A stretch of 64,000 bases of DNA from Agromyces ramosus (GCF_004216665.1 NZ_SGWY01000001.1:1-64000), one strand, 5' to 3'; shown: positions 12,045-21,535, counted from the stretch's first letter. Numbers and translations: made by a program. Notes: a model not told the origin generated them from the letters alone.

Positions 12045-14570
12045 CTAGTCCCGGATCGCCGCGCCGGCGCACTCGGCGGCCACCGCGGCGCCGGCGAGCT
12101 TGGCCTCGCTCGCCTCTGCCGCAGTCAGCGTGCGGTCCTCGGCGCGGAAGCGCAGGGCGAACGTGAGGCTCTTGGCGCCCACGGGGACCCCCTGGCCGCG
12201 GTAGTCGTCGACGAGCTCGAGGTGCTCGAGGAGCTCCCCCGCGCCGTCGCGGACGGCAGCGGCCACGGCAGCGGCCGGCACGTCGATCGCGACCATCAGC
12301 GAGAGATCCTGCGTGGCGGCCGGGTACGTGCCGATCCGGCCCGCCTCGAGGCCCGGGTCGGTCAGCCCGATCACGGCGTCGAGGTCGAGTTCGGCCACCG
12401 CGACCACCCGGGGCAGGTCGGACTCCTCGGCGAGCGTCGGCAGCAGCTCGCCCGCGTAGCCGACCGGCCGGCCGGCCACTCGAAGCTCCGCGGTGCGGCC
12501 CGGGTGCAGCGCCTGATGCGCGCCCTGCACGACCTCGATCTCGGCGCCGACGGCCAGGGCGATCCGGCGAACCGCGTCGAGCGCGTCGACGATGCCGGCG
12601 GTGACGGCCGCCTGACCGGGCTGCTTCGTCACGACGTCGCCGACGATGAGCACGCCGACGTGCCGCGGCTGCGGCGGGATGCCCGCCTGCAGCGTCTCGA
12701 GCACGGCGTCGCTGGGGCGCGCATCGCCGACCGGGAGCTCCGTCGTGCCGTACGTGCGGTCGACCTCCGGCAGGAACACGCTGCCCAGCTCGAAGATCGA
12801 CACGTCCACGAGCCCGCGCGAGCGGTTGCGCTTCGCCGCAGCGACGAGCCCGGGCAGCAGCGACCGCCGCAGGAGCGCGGTGTTCGCGTCCAGGGCGTTC
12901 GCCAGGCGCACGGATGCCACGGGCGCGCCGTCGGCGCTGCCGTACGTGGCGTTCTCCGCCTCCGTGACGAACGGGAACGACAGCACCTCGGTCGAACCGG
13001 CGGCGGCCAGCGTGTCGGCGACCCGGCGCCGGATCCGCTGCGAGCGGGTCAGGCCGCGACCGGGAGGAGCCACTGGGAGCACGGACGGGATGCGGTGGTA
13101 GCCGGCGAGCCGTGCGACCTCCTCGGCGAGTTCGGCCCTGCCCGTGAGGTCGGGACGCCACGATGGCGGCACCACCTCGAACCCGCCGTCGACGCGGGTG
13201 ACGACGCCACCGATCTCGGCGAGGGCATCGTGCACCTCCTCGTCGCGGTACTCGATGCCGATCAGGCCGGAGACGTAGCCGTCGGGCAGGAGGATCGCGG
13301 TGCGTGCCGGCGCCTCGTGGATGAGCGATCCGCCGACGTCGGCGGTGCCGCCTGCGAGGTCGACCATGAGCTGGGCGACGCGGGAGACCGCCGTGGCGGC
13401 GATCTCGGGGTCGACGCCGCGCTCATAGCGCTTCGCTGCCTCGCTCGGGAGCTTGTGCCGGCGGGCCGTACGCGCGATGGAGACGGGATCCCAGTTCGCG
13501 GCCTCGATGAGCACGTTCCGCGTCGAATCGCCGATCTCGGTCTCTGAACCGCCCATGACGCCGCCGAGGCCGATGGGACCGCGGTCGTCGGTGACCACCA
13601 GGTCTTCGACGTCGAGCGTGCGCTCCTTGCCGTCGAGCGTGACGAGCTTCTCGCCAGGCGTCGCCCGCCGCACGACGATGCCGCCGCGGAGGAGGTCGAG
13701 GTCGTAGCCGTGGATCGGCTGCCCGAGCTCGAGCATCACGTAGTTCGTGATGTCGACGAGCAGCGAGAGCGAGCGGATGCCGGCGAGCTTCAGCCGCGCG
13801 ACCATCCACGCCGGGGTGGGGCGCGCCGGGTCCACGTCGCGCACGATCCGCGTGGCGAACACCGCCGAGCCGACGCGGCCGCGGATGGGCGCGTCGTCGC
13901 GGATCTCGACGGAGAAGCCATCGCCCGAGGCATCCACGGGCGCGGTCTGCTCGACCGGGTCGCGGAACCGGGCGCCGGTGGCGTGCGCGTACTCTCGCGC
14001 CACGCCGCGGATCGAGAATGCATAGCCGCGATCGGGCGTGACGTTGATCTCGACGGCGGCGTCGTTCAGGCCCAGCAGGGCGATCGCGTCGCTGCCGACG
14101 GGTGCGTCGATGCCGAGCGTGGAGAGGCGGAGGATGCCCTCGTGGTCGTCGCCCAATCCGAGCTCGCGCGCCGATGCGATCATGCCGTCGGATACGTGGC
14201 CGTACGTCTTGCGCGCGGCGATCGGGAACGGGCCGGGGAGGACCGCACCGGGCAGCGTCACCACGACCTTGTCGCCGACGTAGAAGTTGCGGGCGCCGCA
14301 GACGATGCCGTGCACGGCATCGCCGCCGTCGGCGGCCGTCTCACCGTCGGGCGCGACACGCACCTGGCACCACCGGATGGTCTTGCCGTTGGACTGCGGC
14401 TCCTCGACGAACTCGAGCACCTCGCCGACGACGATCGGCCCGGAGAGCTCGAACGTGTGCACGTCCTCCTCCTCGAGCCCGACCCGCACGAGGGCGGCGT
14501 GCACGTCTTCGGGAGTCGTGCCCGGCACGAGCTCCACGTACTCGGCGAGCCAGCTGAGCGGCACTCGCAT
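12045..14570 (-). CDS. pheT: Phenylalanyl-tRNA synthetase beta subunit
   Basis: Beta chain of the alpha2-beta2 PheRS. 841 aa. Domain order is standard: N-terminal B1 (MRVPLSWLAEYV), an inserted EMAP/OB tRNA-binding domain (residues about 40-150), B3/B4 editing domain that hydrolyses mischarged Tyr-tRNA, B5, the catalytic-like core (RLANALDANTALLRRSLLPGL), and a C-terminal anticodon-binding ferredoxin-like domain (YPAATQDLSLMV to the end). ATG 14570 lies 3 nt after pheS, so the two subunits are cotranscribed. Confidence 0.97.
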   Translation of the reverse strand: MRVPLSWLAEYVELVPGTTPEDVHAALVRVGLEEEDVHTFELSGPIVVGEVLEFVEEPQSNGKTIRWCQVRVAPDGETAADGGDAVHGIVCGARNFYVGDKVVVTLPGAVLPGPFPIAARKTYGHVSDGMIASARELGLGDDHEGILRLSTLGIDAPVGSDAIALLGLNDAAVEINVTPDRGYAFSIRGVAREYAHATGARFRDPVEQTAPVDASGDGFSVEIRDDAPIRGRVGSAVFATRIVRDVDPARPTPAWMVARLKLAGIRSLSLLVDITNYVMLELGQPIHGYDLDLLRGGIVVRRATPGEKLVTLDGKERTLDVEDLVVTDDRGPIGLGGVMGGSETEIGDSTRNVLIEAANWDPVSIARTARRHKLPSEAAKRYERGVDPEIAATAVSRVAQLMVDLAGGTADVGGSLIHEAPARTAILLPDGYVSGLIGIEYRDEEVHDALAEIGGVVTRVDGGFEVVPPSWRPDLTGRAELAEEVARLAGYHRIPSVLPVAPPGRGLTRSQRIRRRVADTLAAAGSTEVLSFPFVTEAENATYGSADGAPVASVRLANALDANTALLRRSLLPGLVAAAKRNRSRGLVDVSIFELGSVFLPEVDRTYGTTELPVGDARPSDAVLETLQAGIPPQPRHVGVLIVGDVVTKQPGQAAVTAGIVDALDAVRRIALAVGAEIEVVQGAHQALHPGRTAELRVAGRPVGYAGELLPTLAEESDLPRVVAVAELDLDAVIGLTDPGLEAGRIGTYPAATQDLSLMVAIDVPAAAVAAAVRDGAGELLEHLELVDDYRGQGVPVGAKSLTFALRFRAEDRTLTAAEASEAKLAGAAVAAECAGAAIRD

Positions 14571-14573
14571 GGG

Positions 14574-15614
14574 TCAGACCACCATTCCGAACTGCTGGGA
14601 GAACCGGATGTCTCCCTCGACCATCTCGCGCATGTCCTGCACGCCGTTGCGCAGCATGAGCCCGCGCTCGATGCCCATGCCGAAGGCGAACCCCGTGTAG
14701 ACCTCGGGGTCGATGCCCGCGGCCTTGAGCACGTTGGGGTGCACCATGCCGCAGCCGCCCCACTCGATCCAGCGTGCGCCGCCCGCGAAGGTGGGATGCC
14801 AGAAGTCGAGCTCGGCGCTCGGCTCGGTGAACGGGAAGAAGCTGGGCCGCAGGCGCACCTTCGCCTCCTCGCCGAAGATCGACTTCACGAAGTGGTCGAG
14901 GGTGCCCTTGAGGTGCGCCATCGTCAGGCCCTTGTCGACGGCCAGTCCCTCGAACTGCATGAACACGGGCAGGTGCGTCGCGTCGAACTCGTCGGTGCGG
15001 TAGACCCGACCCGGCGCCAGCACGTAGATCGGCACCTCGCGGTCGAGCATCGAGCGCACCTGCACGGGGCTGGTGTGCGTGCGCAGGACGAGGTGCGCCT
15101 CGGGCGGGTCGACGAAGAAGGTGTCCTGCATCGCGCGTGCCGGGTGGTCGGCGTCGAAGTTCAGCGCGTCGAAGTTGAACCACTCGCTCTCGACCTCGGG
15201 CCCCTCGGAGATCTCCCAGCCCATGCCGGTGAACACGTCGCACACCCGGTCCTGCAGCAGGGCGAGCGGATGCCGCGCGCCTCGCGTGAAACGCGACGGC
15301 AGCGCCGTGACATCCACCGCCTCCGCCTCGAGCTGCGCGGCCGCCTCGGCCTCGACGATCTCGGCCTCGCGGGCGGCGAACGCCTGGTTCACCCGGCCGC
15401 GGGCGCCGCCCACGAGCTTGCCGAGGGCGGCCTTCTGGTCGTTCGGCACGTTGCGGAGCTCGGCGTTCAGTCGCGCGAGGGTCGACTTCTCCCCCGTGTG
15501 CTCGGCGCGGACGGCCTTCAGCGCGGCGGAGTCATCGGCCGCGGCGATCGCCGCGAGCGCGGCGTCGACCGCCGACTGCACGGCCTGCTCGGTGATTTCA
15601 CGGGGCTCGGACAC
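14574..15614 (-). CDS. pheS: Phenylalanyl-tRNA synthetase alpha subunit
   Basis: Catalytic class II subunit charging tRNA-Phe. 346 aa. An N-terminal coiled-coil tRNA-binding arm (residues about 1-85) is followed by the class II core with motif 2 (HTSPVQVRSM and YRTDEFDATHLPVF) and motif 3 FAFGMGIERGLML near the C-terminus. The GTG at 15614 has no Shine-Dalgarno. A -10 hexamer TAGACT ends 8 nt upstream, so the pheST mRNA is probably leaderless. Confidence 0.97.
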   Translation of the reverse strand: MSEPREITEQAVQSAVDAALAAIAAADDSAALKAVRAEHTGEKSTLARLNAELRNVPNDQKAALGKLVGGARGRVNQAFAAREAEIVEAEAAAQLEAEAVDVTALPSRFTRGARHPLALLQDRVCDVFTGMGWEISEGPEVESEWFNFDALNFDADHPARAMQDTFFVDPPEAHLVLRTHTSPVQVRSMLDREVPIYVLAPGRVYRTDEFDATHLPVFMQFEGLAVDKGLTMAHLKGTLDHFVKSIFGEEAKVRLRPSFFPFTEPSAELDFWHPTFAGGARWIEWGGCGMVHPNVLKAAGIDPEVYTGFAFGMGIERGLMLRNGVQDMREMVEGDIRFSQQFGMVV

Positions 15615-15622
15615 AAGGAACG

Positions 15623-15628
15623 AGTCTA
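15623..15628 (-). promoter_or_regulatory. -10 hexamer of pheS (leaderless type)
   Basis: TAGACT on the minus strand, 8 nt before the GTG start. The -35 region (AGTACA at 17 nt) is weak. Confidence 0.45.
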
Positions 15629-15658
15629 GCGGGCGGGCGCGGTGCTGTACTCGACGCC

Positions 15659-16606
15659 TCAGGGTCTGGAGCCCGGTGCCACGTCACCCGTCGACGAACC
15701 CGACCGGTTGGCGTCCGCCATCGCCTCGGCGACCAGCATCCCCTGAGTCGGGTCCACCGGCGGCCCGCCCTTGCCGCTGGGCCGGTATCGGCTCGCGGTG
15801 CGGCGTGAGAGCCAGCGGGCGAACCACGACAGGCTCAGGTTCATCGCGAGGTAGATGAGGAACGTGACCACCCACAGCGGGAAGAGATATCGGTTGCCGT
15901 AGAAGCTCGAGAGGTTGTTCATCGTGGTGCGCAGCAGCTCGGGGTAGCCCACGATGAAGCCGAGCGAGGTGTCCTTCAGGAGCACGACGAGCTGGGCGAC
16001 GATGATCGGCAGCATCTGCCGGAACGCCTGCGGGAACTCCACGAGCATCTTCGACTGCAGCTGCCGCATGCCGAGGCTCAGCGCCGCCTCCCGCTGGCCG
16101 CGGGGCAGCGCGGCCAGGCCGGCTCGCAGGGCCTCGCCGATGAGCGCGCCATTGTAGATGGCCAGCGCCCCCACGACCGCCCAGTAGTCGCCCGTGGAGA
16201 AGACCAGGAGGATGAACAGCATCATCAGCAGCACCGGCATGCCGCGGAAGAACTCGATGACGACGGCCGTCGGGATCCGGATCCAGGGGTTCCGGGCGCT
16301 GCGCAGGAGCGAGAGCACGACGCCGAGCGCGACCGCGAGCACCGATGCCACGAGCGCCGCTCGCAGCGTGTTCCAGACGCCCTGGCCGATGAAGGTCCAG
16401 ACCTCGGGGTTGGCGAAGATGTCCCAGCGCGACTCGTCGAACATACCGGGCAGGGTGATGTCGCCCGATTCCTTCGGGGAGTTCAGCACGAGGAACATCC
16501 ACAGCAGCCCGCCGATGACGAGCACCGCCGTGATGACCGAGAGGGTGCGGGAGAGTGCGCGGGCCCTGGGGCCCGGTGCGTCGAACAGCACACTGGCGTT
16601 GCTCAT
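15659..16606 (-). CDS. gluD: Glutamate-type ABC transporter permease (GluD-like)
   Basis: 315-aa inner-membrane permease of a polar amino-acid ABC importer. An N-terminal TM helix (about residues 20-42) is followed by a periplasmic stretch and a core of four to five helices. The cytoplasmic EAA loop that contacts the ATPase is GALIGEALRAGLAALPRGQREAALSLG (about residue 160). It overlaps gluC by 4 nt (ATGA), which decides the start MSNASVLFD at 16606. With GluC it forms the heteromeric channel. The C-terminal 40 residues are a Pro/Gly-rich cytosolic tail. Confidence 0.9.
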   Translation of the reverse strand: MSNASVLFDAPGPRARALSRTLSVITAVLVIGGLLWMFLVLNSPKESGDITLPGMFDESRWDIFANPEVWTFIGQGVWNTLRAALVASVLAVALGVVLSLLRSARNPWIRIPTAVVIEFFRGMPVLLMMLFILLVFSTGDYWAVVGALAIYNGALIGEALRAGLAALPRGQREAALSLGMRQLQSKMLVEFPQAFRQMLPIIVAQLVVLLKDTSLGFIVGYPELLRTTMNNLSSFYGNRYLFPLWVVTFLIYLAMNLSLSWFARWLSRRTASRYRPSGKGGPPVDPTQGMLVAEAMADANRSGSSTGDVAPGSRP

Positions 16607-17250
16607 CGCTGCACCACCCACTTCCGCTCGAGTTGGACCGCGAGCAAGCCGAGCGGAACCGTGATGATGAGGTAGAAGGTCGCCACCCCGAGCAGGATCG
16701 GGATGACCGCGTCGCCATTGTCGTTCGCGAGCTGCTTGCCGACGGCGAAGAGCTCGATGACGAAGAAACCGCCGGCGACGGACGTGTTCTTGGTGAGGGC
16801 GATGAAGACGTTGATGAGGGGCGGGATCGTCATCCGGAAGGCCTGCGGGAGGATGACGAGCGAGACGGTCTGGCGGAAGCCCAAGCCGACGCTCCTCGCC
16901 GCCTCGGCCTGGCCGACGGGAACGCCGTTGATGCCCGACCGCAGCGCCTCGGCGACGAACGGCGACGTGTAGACGGACAACGCGATGATCGCAGCGACGA
17001 AGTAGGGCATGCGCGAGCCGAGGTAGGGCAGCACGAACGCGCAGAAGATCAGCACGAGCGTCAGGGGCGTGTTGCGGACGACCTCCGTGTAGACCGTCGC
17101 CACGGTACGGAGCGTCGCGACCGGCGAGATGCGCATGGCCGCCACGATCGTGCCGATGACGAGTGCGGCGAGCCCGCTCACGATCAACAGCAGGATCGTC
17201 GTGCCGAACCCGCTCAGGTAGGTCGGCAGGTTCTCGATGATGACGTCCAC
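16603..17250 (-). CDS. gluC: Glutamate-type ABC transporter permease (GluC-like)
   Basis: 215-aa membrane permease of the HisM/GlnP family. Five hydrophobic segments and the EAA loop (PFVAEALRSGINGVPVGQAEAARSVG) are visible. The GTG at 17250 follows AAGGGAA. It is second of the two permeases in the gluA-B-C-D order, which matches the corynebacterial glutamate importer. Substrate specificity (glutamate) is inferred from that order only. Confidence 0.9.
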   Translation of the reverse strand: MDVIIENLPTYLSGFGTTILLLIVSGLAALVIGTIVAAMRISPVATLRTVATVYTEVVRNTPLTLVLIFCAFVLPYLGSRMPYFVAAIIALSVYTSPFVAEALRSGINGVPVGQAEAARSVGLGFRQTVSLVILPQAFRMTIPPLINVFIALTKNTSVAGGFFVIELFAVGKQLANDNGDAVIPILLGVATFYLIITVPLGLLAVQLERKWVVQR

Positions 17251-17281
17251 GGTTCCCTTCGCCCGCCTGGTGGTGGGGTGA

Positions 17282-17307
17282 CCGGGCCGGCCGATCAGCC
17301 GGCCCGG
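17282..17307 (-). other. Intercistronic hairpin between gluB and gluC
   Basis: Perfect 10-bp inverted repeat (17282-17291 with 17298-17307) with a 6-nt loop, directly after the binding-protein gene. In ABC operons such hairpins commonly stabilise the 3' end of the binding-protein mRNA or partly terminate transcription, raising its ratio over the permeases. Confidence 0.6.
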
Positions 17308-17326
17308 GTCATCCGTCGGTCAGTTC

Positions 17327-18193
17327 TCAGTAGCGGTCGACTGCGGGCGGCTCGACGAACGGCAGCACCGTGCCGGCCGTCGCGTCCCACGCCTCCTCGT
17401 AGCGGCCGTCCTCGTAGGCGGCCTCGAGCACGTCGTTGATCCACATGCGGAACTCCGTGTCGTCCTTGGCGAGGCCGATGCCGTACGGCTCCTCGGTGAA
17501 GGGCTCGCCCACGACCTTGAACTCGCCCTCGTTCTGGGCGGCGAGGCCCGCGAGGATGACGTTGTCGGTGGAAACCGCGACCACCTGGCCGCTGCGGAGC
17601 GGTTCGAGGCAGTTGGTGTAGGTGTCGGTGAGCACCGGCTGGGCGCCGATCTCGGCGAGCTTCGCGGCGGGCGTCGAGCCCGTCACCGAGCAGACCGGCT
17701 GTCCGACCAGGTCCTCTTCGCTCTCGATGTCGTCGTTGTCGGCGAGCACCAGGATCGACTGTCCGGCCATGTAGTACGGACCCGCGAAGGAGACGACCTC
17801 CTTGCGCTTGTCGTTGATCGTGTACGTCGCCACGACGATGTCGACCTGACCGTTCTCGATGAACGGCTCGCGGTTGGCCGACACGGTCTCGGTCCACTCG
17901 ATGTTGTCCTCCGAGATGCCGAGCTCGCTCGCGATGATCTTGGCGATCTCGACGTCGAAGCCCTCGGGAACGCCCGAGGGGCCGACGAGCCCGAACAGGG
18001 GCTGGTCGAACTTCGTGCCGACGGTGATCGTGCCCGCCTCCGAGAGCTCGGCCATGGTCGTGCCGGCCTCGAACGTGGGAGCCGGTTCCTCGGTGGCCTC
18101 CTCGGTTGCGGTGCCGCCGCCGCCGGCGCAGCCGGCCAGCGCGAGCGACGCCGCCGCCGCGGCTGCGACGAGTGCGATTCTCATGCGTGTCAT
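17327..18193 (-). CDS. gluB: Glutamate-type ABC transporter substrate-binding lipoprotein (GluB-like)
   Basis: 288-aa extracellular lipoprotein. The signal peptide ends in the lipobox LALAGC, so the mature protein begins at Cys22, followed by a Gly/Thr/Glu-rich linker. The SBP family 3 fold is shown by GTITVGTKFDQPLFG, the ligand-site segment VPEGFDVEIAKIIASELG, and DIVVATYTINDKRK. It captures the amino acid and passes it to GluCD. It lies 53 nt after gluA in the same operon. Confidence 0.92.
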   Translation of the reverse strand: MTRMRIALVAAAAAASLALAGCAGGGGTATEEATEEPAPTFEAGTTMAELSEAGTITVGTKFDQPLFGLVGPSGVPEGFDVEIAKIIASELGISEDNIEWTETVSANREPFIENGQVDIVVATYTINDKRKEVVSFAGPYYMAGQSILVLADNDDIESEEDLVGQPVCSVTGSTPAAKLAEIGAQPVLTDTYTNCLEPLRSGQVVAVSTDNVILAGLAAQNEGEFKVVGEPFTEEPYGIGLAKDDTEFRMWINDVLEAAYEDGRYEEAWDATAGTVLPFVEPPAVDRY

Positions 18194-18246
18194 GTCTCTG
18201 CCTCTTCTCGTGTGGGTGTTTCCTCGCCGCTCGTGGCAGCGCAGGC

Positions 18247-19035
18247 CTAGTGCTCGAGGATCTTCGAGAGGAAGTCCTTCGCGCGATCGGACTCGGGGTG
18301 GTCGAAGAACTGGGCGGGCGTCGCCTCCTCGACGATGCGACCGTCGGCCATGAACAGCACGCGGTCGGCCGCCTTGCGGGCGAAGCCCATCTCGTGGGTC
18401 ACGACGATCATCGTCATGCCGTCCTTCGCGAGCCCGATCATGACGTCGAGCACCTCGTTGATCATCTCGGGGTCGAGCGCGCTCGTCGGCTCGTCCATGA
18501 GGATGAGCTTCGGGTTCATCGCGAGCGACCGGGCGATCGCGACGCGCTGCTGCTGGCCGCCGGAGAGCTGGGCGGGCATCTTCTTCGCCTGGTTGGCGAC
18601 GCCCACGCGGTCGAGGATCTCCATCGCCTTCGCGTCGGCCTCCTTGCGGGACCGCCGTTTGACGCGGATGGGGGCGAGGGTCACGTTCTCGAGCACGGTC
18701 TTGTGCGCGAAGAGGTTGAACGACTGGAACACCATGCCCACGTCGGCACGCAGCTTGGCGAGCGCCGCCCCCTCTTCGGGGAGCTTCTCGCCGTCGATCA
18801 TGATGGTGCCCGAGTCGATGGTCTCGAGGCGGTTGATGGCCCGGCAGAGCGTGGACTTGCCCGAGCCGCTCGGCCCGATCACGACCACGACCTCACCGCG
18901 ATTCACGACGGTGTCGATGTCGTTCAGCACGTGCAGGTCGCCGAAGTGCTTGTCGACATGCTCGACCACGACGAGGGGCTCGCCGCGACGGACCGAGATG
19001 TTCGAGGTCGCCGGCGCGGGCTGGGTTGGCTCCAT
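18247..19035 (-). CDS. gluA: Glutamate-type ABC transporter ATPase (GluA-like)
   Basis: 262-aa ABC ATPase energising the importer. Walker [10 protein letters not shown] near residue 54, Q-loop VFQSFNLF, signature LSGGQQQR, Walker B LILMDEP and the switch His in VVTHEMGF are all intact. First gene of the operon. ATG 19035 is 7 nt after the -10 hexamer of a good promoter, so the mRNA may begin at or next to the start codon. Confidence 0.95.
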   Translation of the reverse strand: MEPTQPAPATSNISVRRGEPLVVVEHVDKHFGDLHVLNDIDTVVNRGEVVVVIGPSGSGKSTLCRAINRLETIDSGTIMIDGEKLPEEGAALAKLRADVGMVFQSFNLFAHKTVLENVTLAPIRVKRRSRKEADAKAMEILDRVGVANQAKKMPAQLSGGQQQRVAIARSLAMNPKLILMDEPTSALDPEMINEVLDVMIGLAKDGMTMIVVTHEMGFARKAADRVLFMADGRIVEEATPAQFFDHPESDRAKDFLSKILEH

Positions 19036-19042
19036 ACCCCCA

Positions 19043-19072
19043 AAACTAGGGCGCATCGCGGCTGCGCGACAA
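19043..19072 (-). promoter_or_regulatory. Promoter of gluABCD
   Basis: Minus-strand -35 TTGTCG (19072-19067), 18-nt spacer, -10 TAGTTT (19048-19043), then 7 nt to the ATG. Confidence 0.5.
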
Positions 19073-19103
19073 GGAACGACGCGGCGGTTGGTGCGGAGGT
19101 TAC

Positions 19104-19916
19104 CTATTCGTGATGCGCGCTGCGCTGTGCGAACGCGCTTTCGTACAGGCAGACGGATGCCGCGGTCGCGAGATTCATCGACTCGGCGTGCCCGTAGATC
19201 GGCACGGTCACGACCCGATCGGCGAGGGCGAGGTGCTCGTCGGGCAGCCCGTGGGCCTCGTTGCCGAACAACCACGCCGTGGGCCGGGCGAGCACGCCGT
19301 CGTTGCGTGCGGTGAGGAGGTCCTCGCCCTTCACGTCCGCGGCGAGCACCGTGAGGCCGGCCTCCCGGGCGCGTTCGAGCACGTCATGGAGCTCCGCCCC
19401 GACGGCGACCGGCAGGTGGAAGATCGAGCCGGTCGAGCTGCGCACGACCTTGGGGTTGTAGAGGTCGACCGCGCGGCCGGTGAAGACCACGGCGTCGGCG
19501 CCTGCGGCATCCGCAGCCCTGACGATGGTTCCCGCGTTGCCCGGGTCGCGCACCTCCTCGAGGATCGCGACGAGCGCGGGCTTCGCCGCGAAGACCTCCT
19601 TCACGGCGGTCGGGAACTGGTGGCAGACCGCGACGAATCCCTGCGGGGTGACCGTGTCGGCCATCGCGTGGAGGACCTCCTCGGTCACGAACTCGACGTC
19701 GACCCCGGCGTCGACGGCCGTCTGGGCGATGTCGGGGTAGCGCTCGAGCGCCGTGGGGGTGGCGTACAGCTCGACCACGAGCTGGGGTCGGAAGGTGAGC
19801 GCCTCGGCCACGGCCTGCGGGCCCTCGAGGAGGAAGAGTCCGCTCTCGGCACGGGCTGCCTTCTTCGCGAGCTTGGCGACCGCGCGAACGCGCGGAGACC
19901 GGGGGTTCTCGAGCAT
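19104..19916 (-). CDS. TrmH/SpoU-family RNA 2'-O-ribose methyltransferase
   Basis: 270-aa SAM-dependent methyltransferase of rRNA or tRNA. The N-terminal part is a substrate-binding domain (residues about 1-95). The SpoU knot motifs follow: [22 protein letters not shown] (motif 1), [12 protein letters not shown] (motif 2) and the end [20 protein letters not shown] (motif 3). The target nucleotide cannot be assigned. ATG 19916 is 6 nt after a TAGACT hexamer, so it is probably leaderless. It sits downstream of the infC-rpmI-rplT operon, beyond that operon's terminator, an arrangement common in actinobacteria. Confidence 0.93.
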   Translation of the reverse strand: MLENPRSPRVRAVAKLAKKAARAESGLFLLEGPQAVAEALTFRPQLVVELYATPTALERYPDIAQTAVDAGVDVEFVTEEVLHAMADTVTPQGFVAVCHQFPTAVKEVFAAKPALVAILEEVRDPGNAGTIVRAADAAGADAVVFTGRAVDLYNPKVVRSSTGSIFHLPVAVGAELHDVLERAREAGLTVLAADVKGEDLLTARNDGVLARPTAWLFGNEAHGLPDEHLALADRVVTVPIYGHAESMNLATAASVCLYESAFAQRSAHHE

Positions 19917-19922
19917 GCGGCC

Positions 19923-19928
19923 AGTCTA
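19923..19928 (-). promoter_or_regulatory. -10 hexamer of the RNA methyltransferase gene (leaderless type)
   Basis: TAGACT on the minus strand, 6 nt before the ATG at 19916. Confidence 0.45.
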
Positions 19929-19941
19929 TGGGGCGCATGCG

Positions 19942-19976
19942 GAACGGCCCGGCACCACGAGGGTGCCGGGCCGTTC
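19942..19976 (-). terminator. Terminator of the infC-rpmI-rplT operon
   Basis: Perfect 15-bp stem (19942-19956 with 19962-19976) and a 5-nt loop, 18 nt past the rplT stop. No strong U-tract follows, as is usual for intrinsic terminators in high-GC actinobacteria. Confidence 0.75.
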
Positions 19977-19993
19977 GCGACGGAGGACGCGCC

Positions 19994-20380
19994 TTACGCG
20001 GCGGTCTTCGGGGCCGAGGTGTCGGCCGGGAGCGCCTGCTTGGCGGTCTCGACGAGGGCCGCGAAGGTCGCGGGCTCGTTCACGGCGAGCTCGGCGAGGA
20101 TGCGACGGTCGACCTCGATGCCCGCGAGGCCGAGACCCTGGATGAAGCGGTTGTACGTGATGCCGTTCTGGCGGGAGGCGGCGTTGATGCGCTGGATCCA
20201 GAGACGACGGAAGTCGCCCTTGCGCTTGCGACGGTCGTTGTACGAATAGACGAGGGAGTGGGTGACCTGCTCCTTCGCCTTGCGGTAGAGACGCGAACGC
20301 TGGCCGCGGTAGCCCTCGGCGCGCTCGAGGATGACCCGGCGCTTCTTGTGGGCGTTGACCGCCCTCTTCACTCTTGCCAT
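19994..20380 (-). CDS. rplT: 50S ribosomal protein L20
   Basis: 128-aa ribosomal protein that binds 23S rRNA early in 50S assembly. The N-terminus [21 protein letters not shown] and the [17 protein letters not shown] segment are diagnostic. It carries a roughly 10-residue Ala/Pro tail. It lies 31 nt after rpmI. Confidence 0.98.
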   Translation of the reverse strand: MARVKRAVNAHKKRRVILERAEGYRGQRSRLYRKAKEQVTHSLVYSYNDRRKRKGDFRRLWIQRINAASRQNGITYNRFIQGLGLAGIEVDRRILAELAVNEPATFAALVETAKQALPADTSAPKTAA

Positions 20381-20411
20381 GACTCTGTTTCTTCCTTACG
20401 GGTCTCGCGGC

Positions 20412-20606
20412 TCAGTGGCCGAGAAGCTTCTTGATGACCTTGGCGTCGGGGGCCGACACGACCTGGTCCTGGTTCAGGCGGGCCTTGCGCTTCGAGGACT
20501 TGACCTCGAGGTTGTGGCGCATCCCGGCCTGCTGCTTCATGATCTTGCCGCTGCCGGTGACCTTGAAGCGCTTCTTGGACCCGGAGTGGGTCTTCTGCTT
20601 CGGCAT
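20412..20606 (-). CDS. rpmI: 50S ribosomal protein L35
   Basis: 64-aa ribosomal protein, recognised by [21 protein letters not shown] and the ending [11 protein letters not shown]. Middle gene of infC-rpmI-rplT, with a GGAGAAAC ribosome site upstream. Confidence 0.98.
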   Translation of the reverse strand: MPKQKTHSGSKKRFKVTGSGKIMKQQAGMRHNLEVKSSKRKARLNQDQVVSAPDAKVIKKLLGH

Positions 20607-20659
20607 CTCGTGTTTCTCCTTGGTTCTGCCGCCAACTCGTGGCGGACGGGGGTGCTGGC

Positions 20660-21280
20660 CTAGGCCTCGGTGGCCTCGGCCGACTGCGCCTCGGACTCGC
20701 CCGCGGCATCCGCCGTCGGTCGCGCCTTCGCCGCAGCACGCTGTGCATTCGCCTCGGCCTTGGCCTCGGACTTATTCTTGAGCGGAGCGATGACCATGAC
20801 CATGTTGCGGCCGTCGATCGTGGGGTTGTGCTCGACCGTGCCGAACTCCGCCACGTCCTCCGCGAAGCGCTGCAGGAGGCGCACGCCCATCTCGGGGCGC
20901 GACTGCTCGCGTCCGCGGAAGAGGATCATCGCCTTGACCTTGTCGCCGGACTTCAGGAAGCCGACGGCGCGCTTCATCTTGGTCTCATAGTCGTGCTTGT
21001 CGATCTTGAGGCGGAACCGAACCTCCTTGAGGATCGTGTTCGCCTGGTTGCGCCGGGCCTCTTTCGCCTTCTGCGCAGCCTCGTACTTGTACTTGCCGTA
21101 GTCCATGATCTTGGCGACCGGCGGCTTGGAGTTCGGTGCGACCTCGACGAGGTCGAGGTCGGCTTCCTGCGCGAGCCGCAGGGCCACCTCGATCTTCACG
21201 ACGCCGACCTGCTCTCCGCCAGGCCCCACGAGGCGGACCTCGGGAACGCGGATACGGTCGTTTGTACGGGGATCGCTGAT
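20660..21280 (-). CDS. infC: Translation initiation factor IF-3 (AUC start)
   Basis: IF-3 binds the 30S subunit and rejects non-canonical starts. Starting at the ATC codon 21280-21278 gives a 206-aa protein beginning (M)[16 protein letters not shown], the family's correct N-terminus. GAGGAG (21293-21288) lies 7 nt upstream. The first ATG would begin only at MGPGGEQV and lose the conserved [10 protein letters not shown] segment. AUU/AUC starts are the known basis of IF-3 autoregulation. The N domain (to about residue 80), linker helix and C domain ([11 protein letters not shown]) are complete, and a 35-residue Ala/Glu-rich tail follows. Confidence 0.95.
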   Translation of the reverse strand: MSDPRTNDRIRVPEVRLVGPGGEQVGVVKIEVALRLAQEADLDLVEVAPNSKPPVAKIMDYGKYKYEAAQKAKEARRNQANTILKEVRFRLKIDKHDYETKMKRAVGFLKSGDKVKAMILFRGREQSRPEMGVRLLQRFAEDVAEFGTVEHNPTIDGRNMVMVIAPLKNKSEAKAEANAQRAAAKARPTADAAGESEAQSAEATEA

Positions 21281-21530
21281 GCGTGTACTCCTCTACTCAA
21301 GCTGTTTCGCTCGACGGGAGGCGGATGCCGCCCGTCGACGAGAGCGGAAGATCCACGCAGGACCACACGGAATCACACCGGTGAACACTGCGGCACCCTG
21401 TCTACTTCCTCGCCGTGCGCTGGTCGCCCAGCAGCGTGGAAGCGGAGTGCAATCGACCCGGTAACCTTGATGAAGCGGTATGCGCGGGTGGGAGAATCTC
21501 CACTTTCGTACCGGGGACTGGCCCCGGGCC
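21281..21530 (-). promoter_or_regulatory. Long structured 5' leader of infC
   Basis: About 250 nt separate the predicted transcript start near 21530 from infC. The leader holds a hairpin with an 8-bp perfect stem (21311-21318 with 21331-21338) 18 nt upstream of the ribosome site, and a second G/C hairpin near its 5' end (about 21510-21530). A role in L20 or IF-3 feedback is plausible by analogy with other bacteria, but I cannot match it to a named leader family. Confidence 0.5.
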
Positions 21531-21535
21531 CGCAG

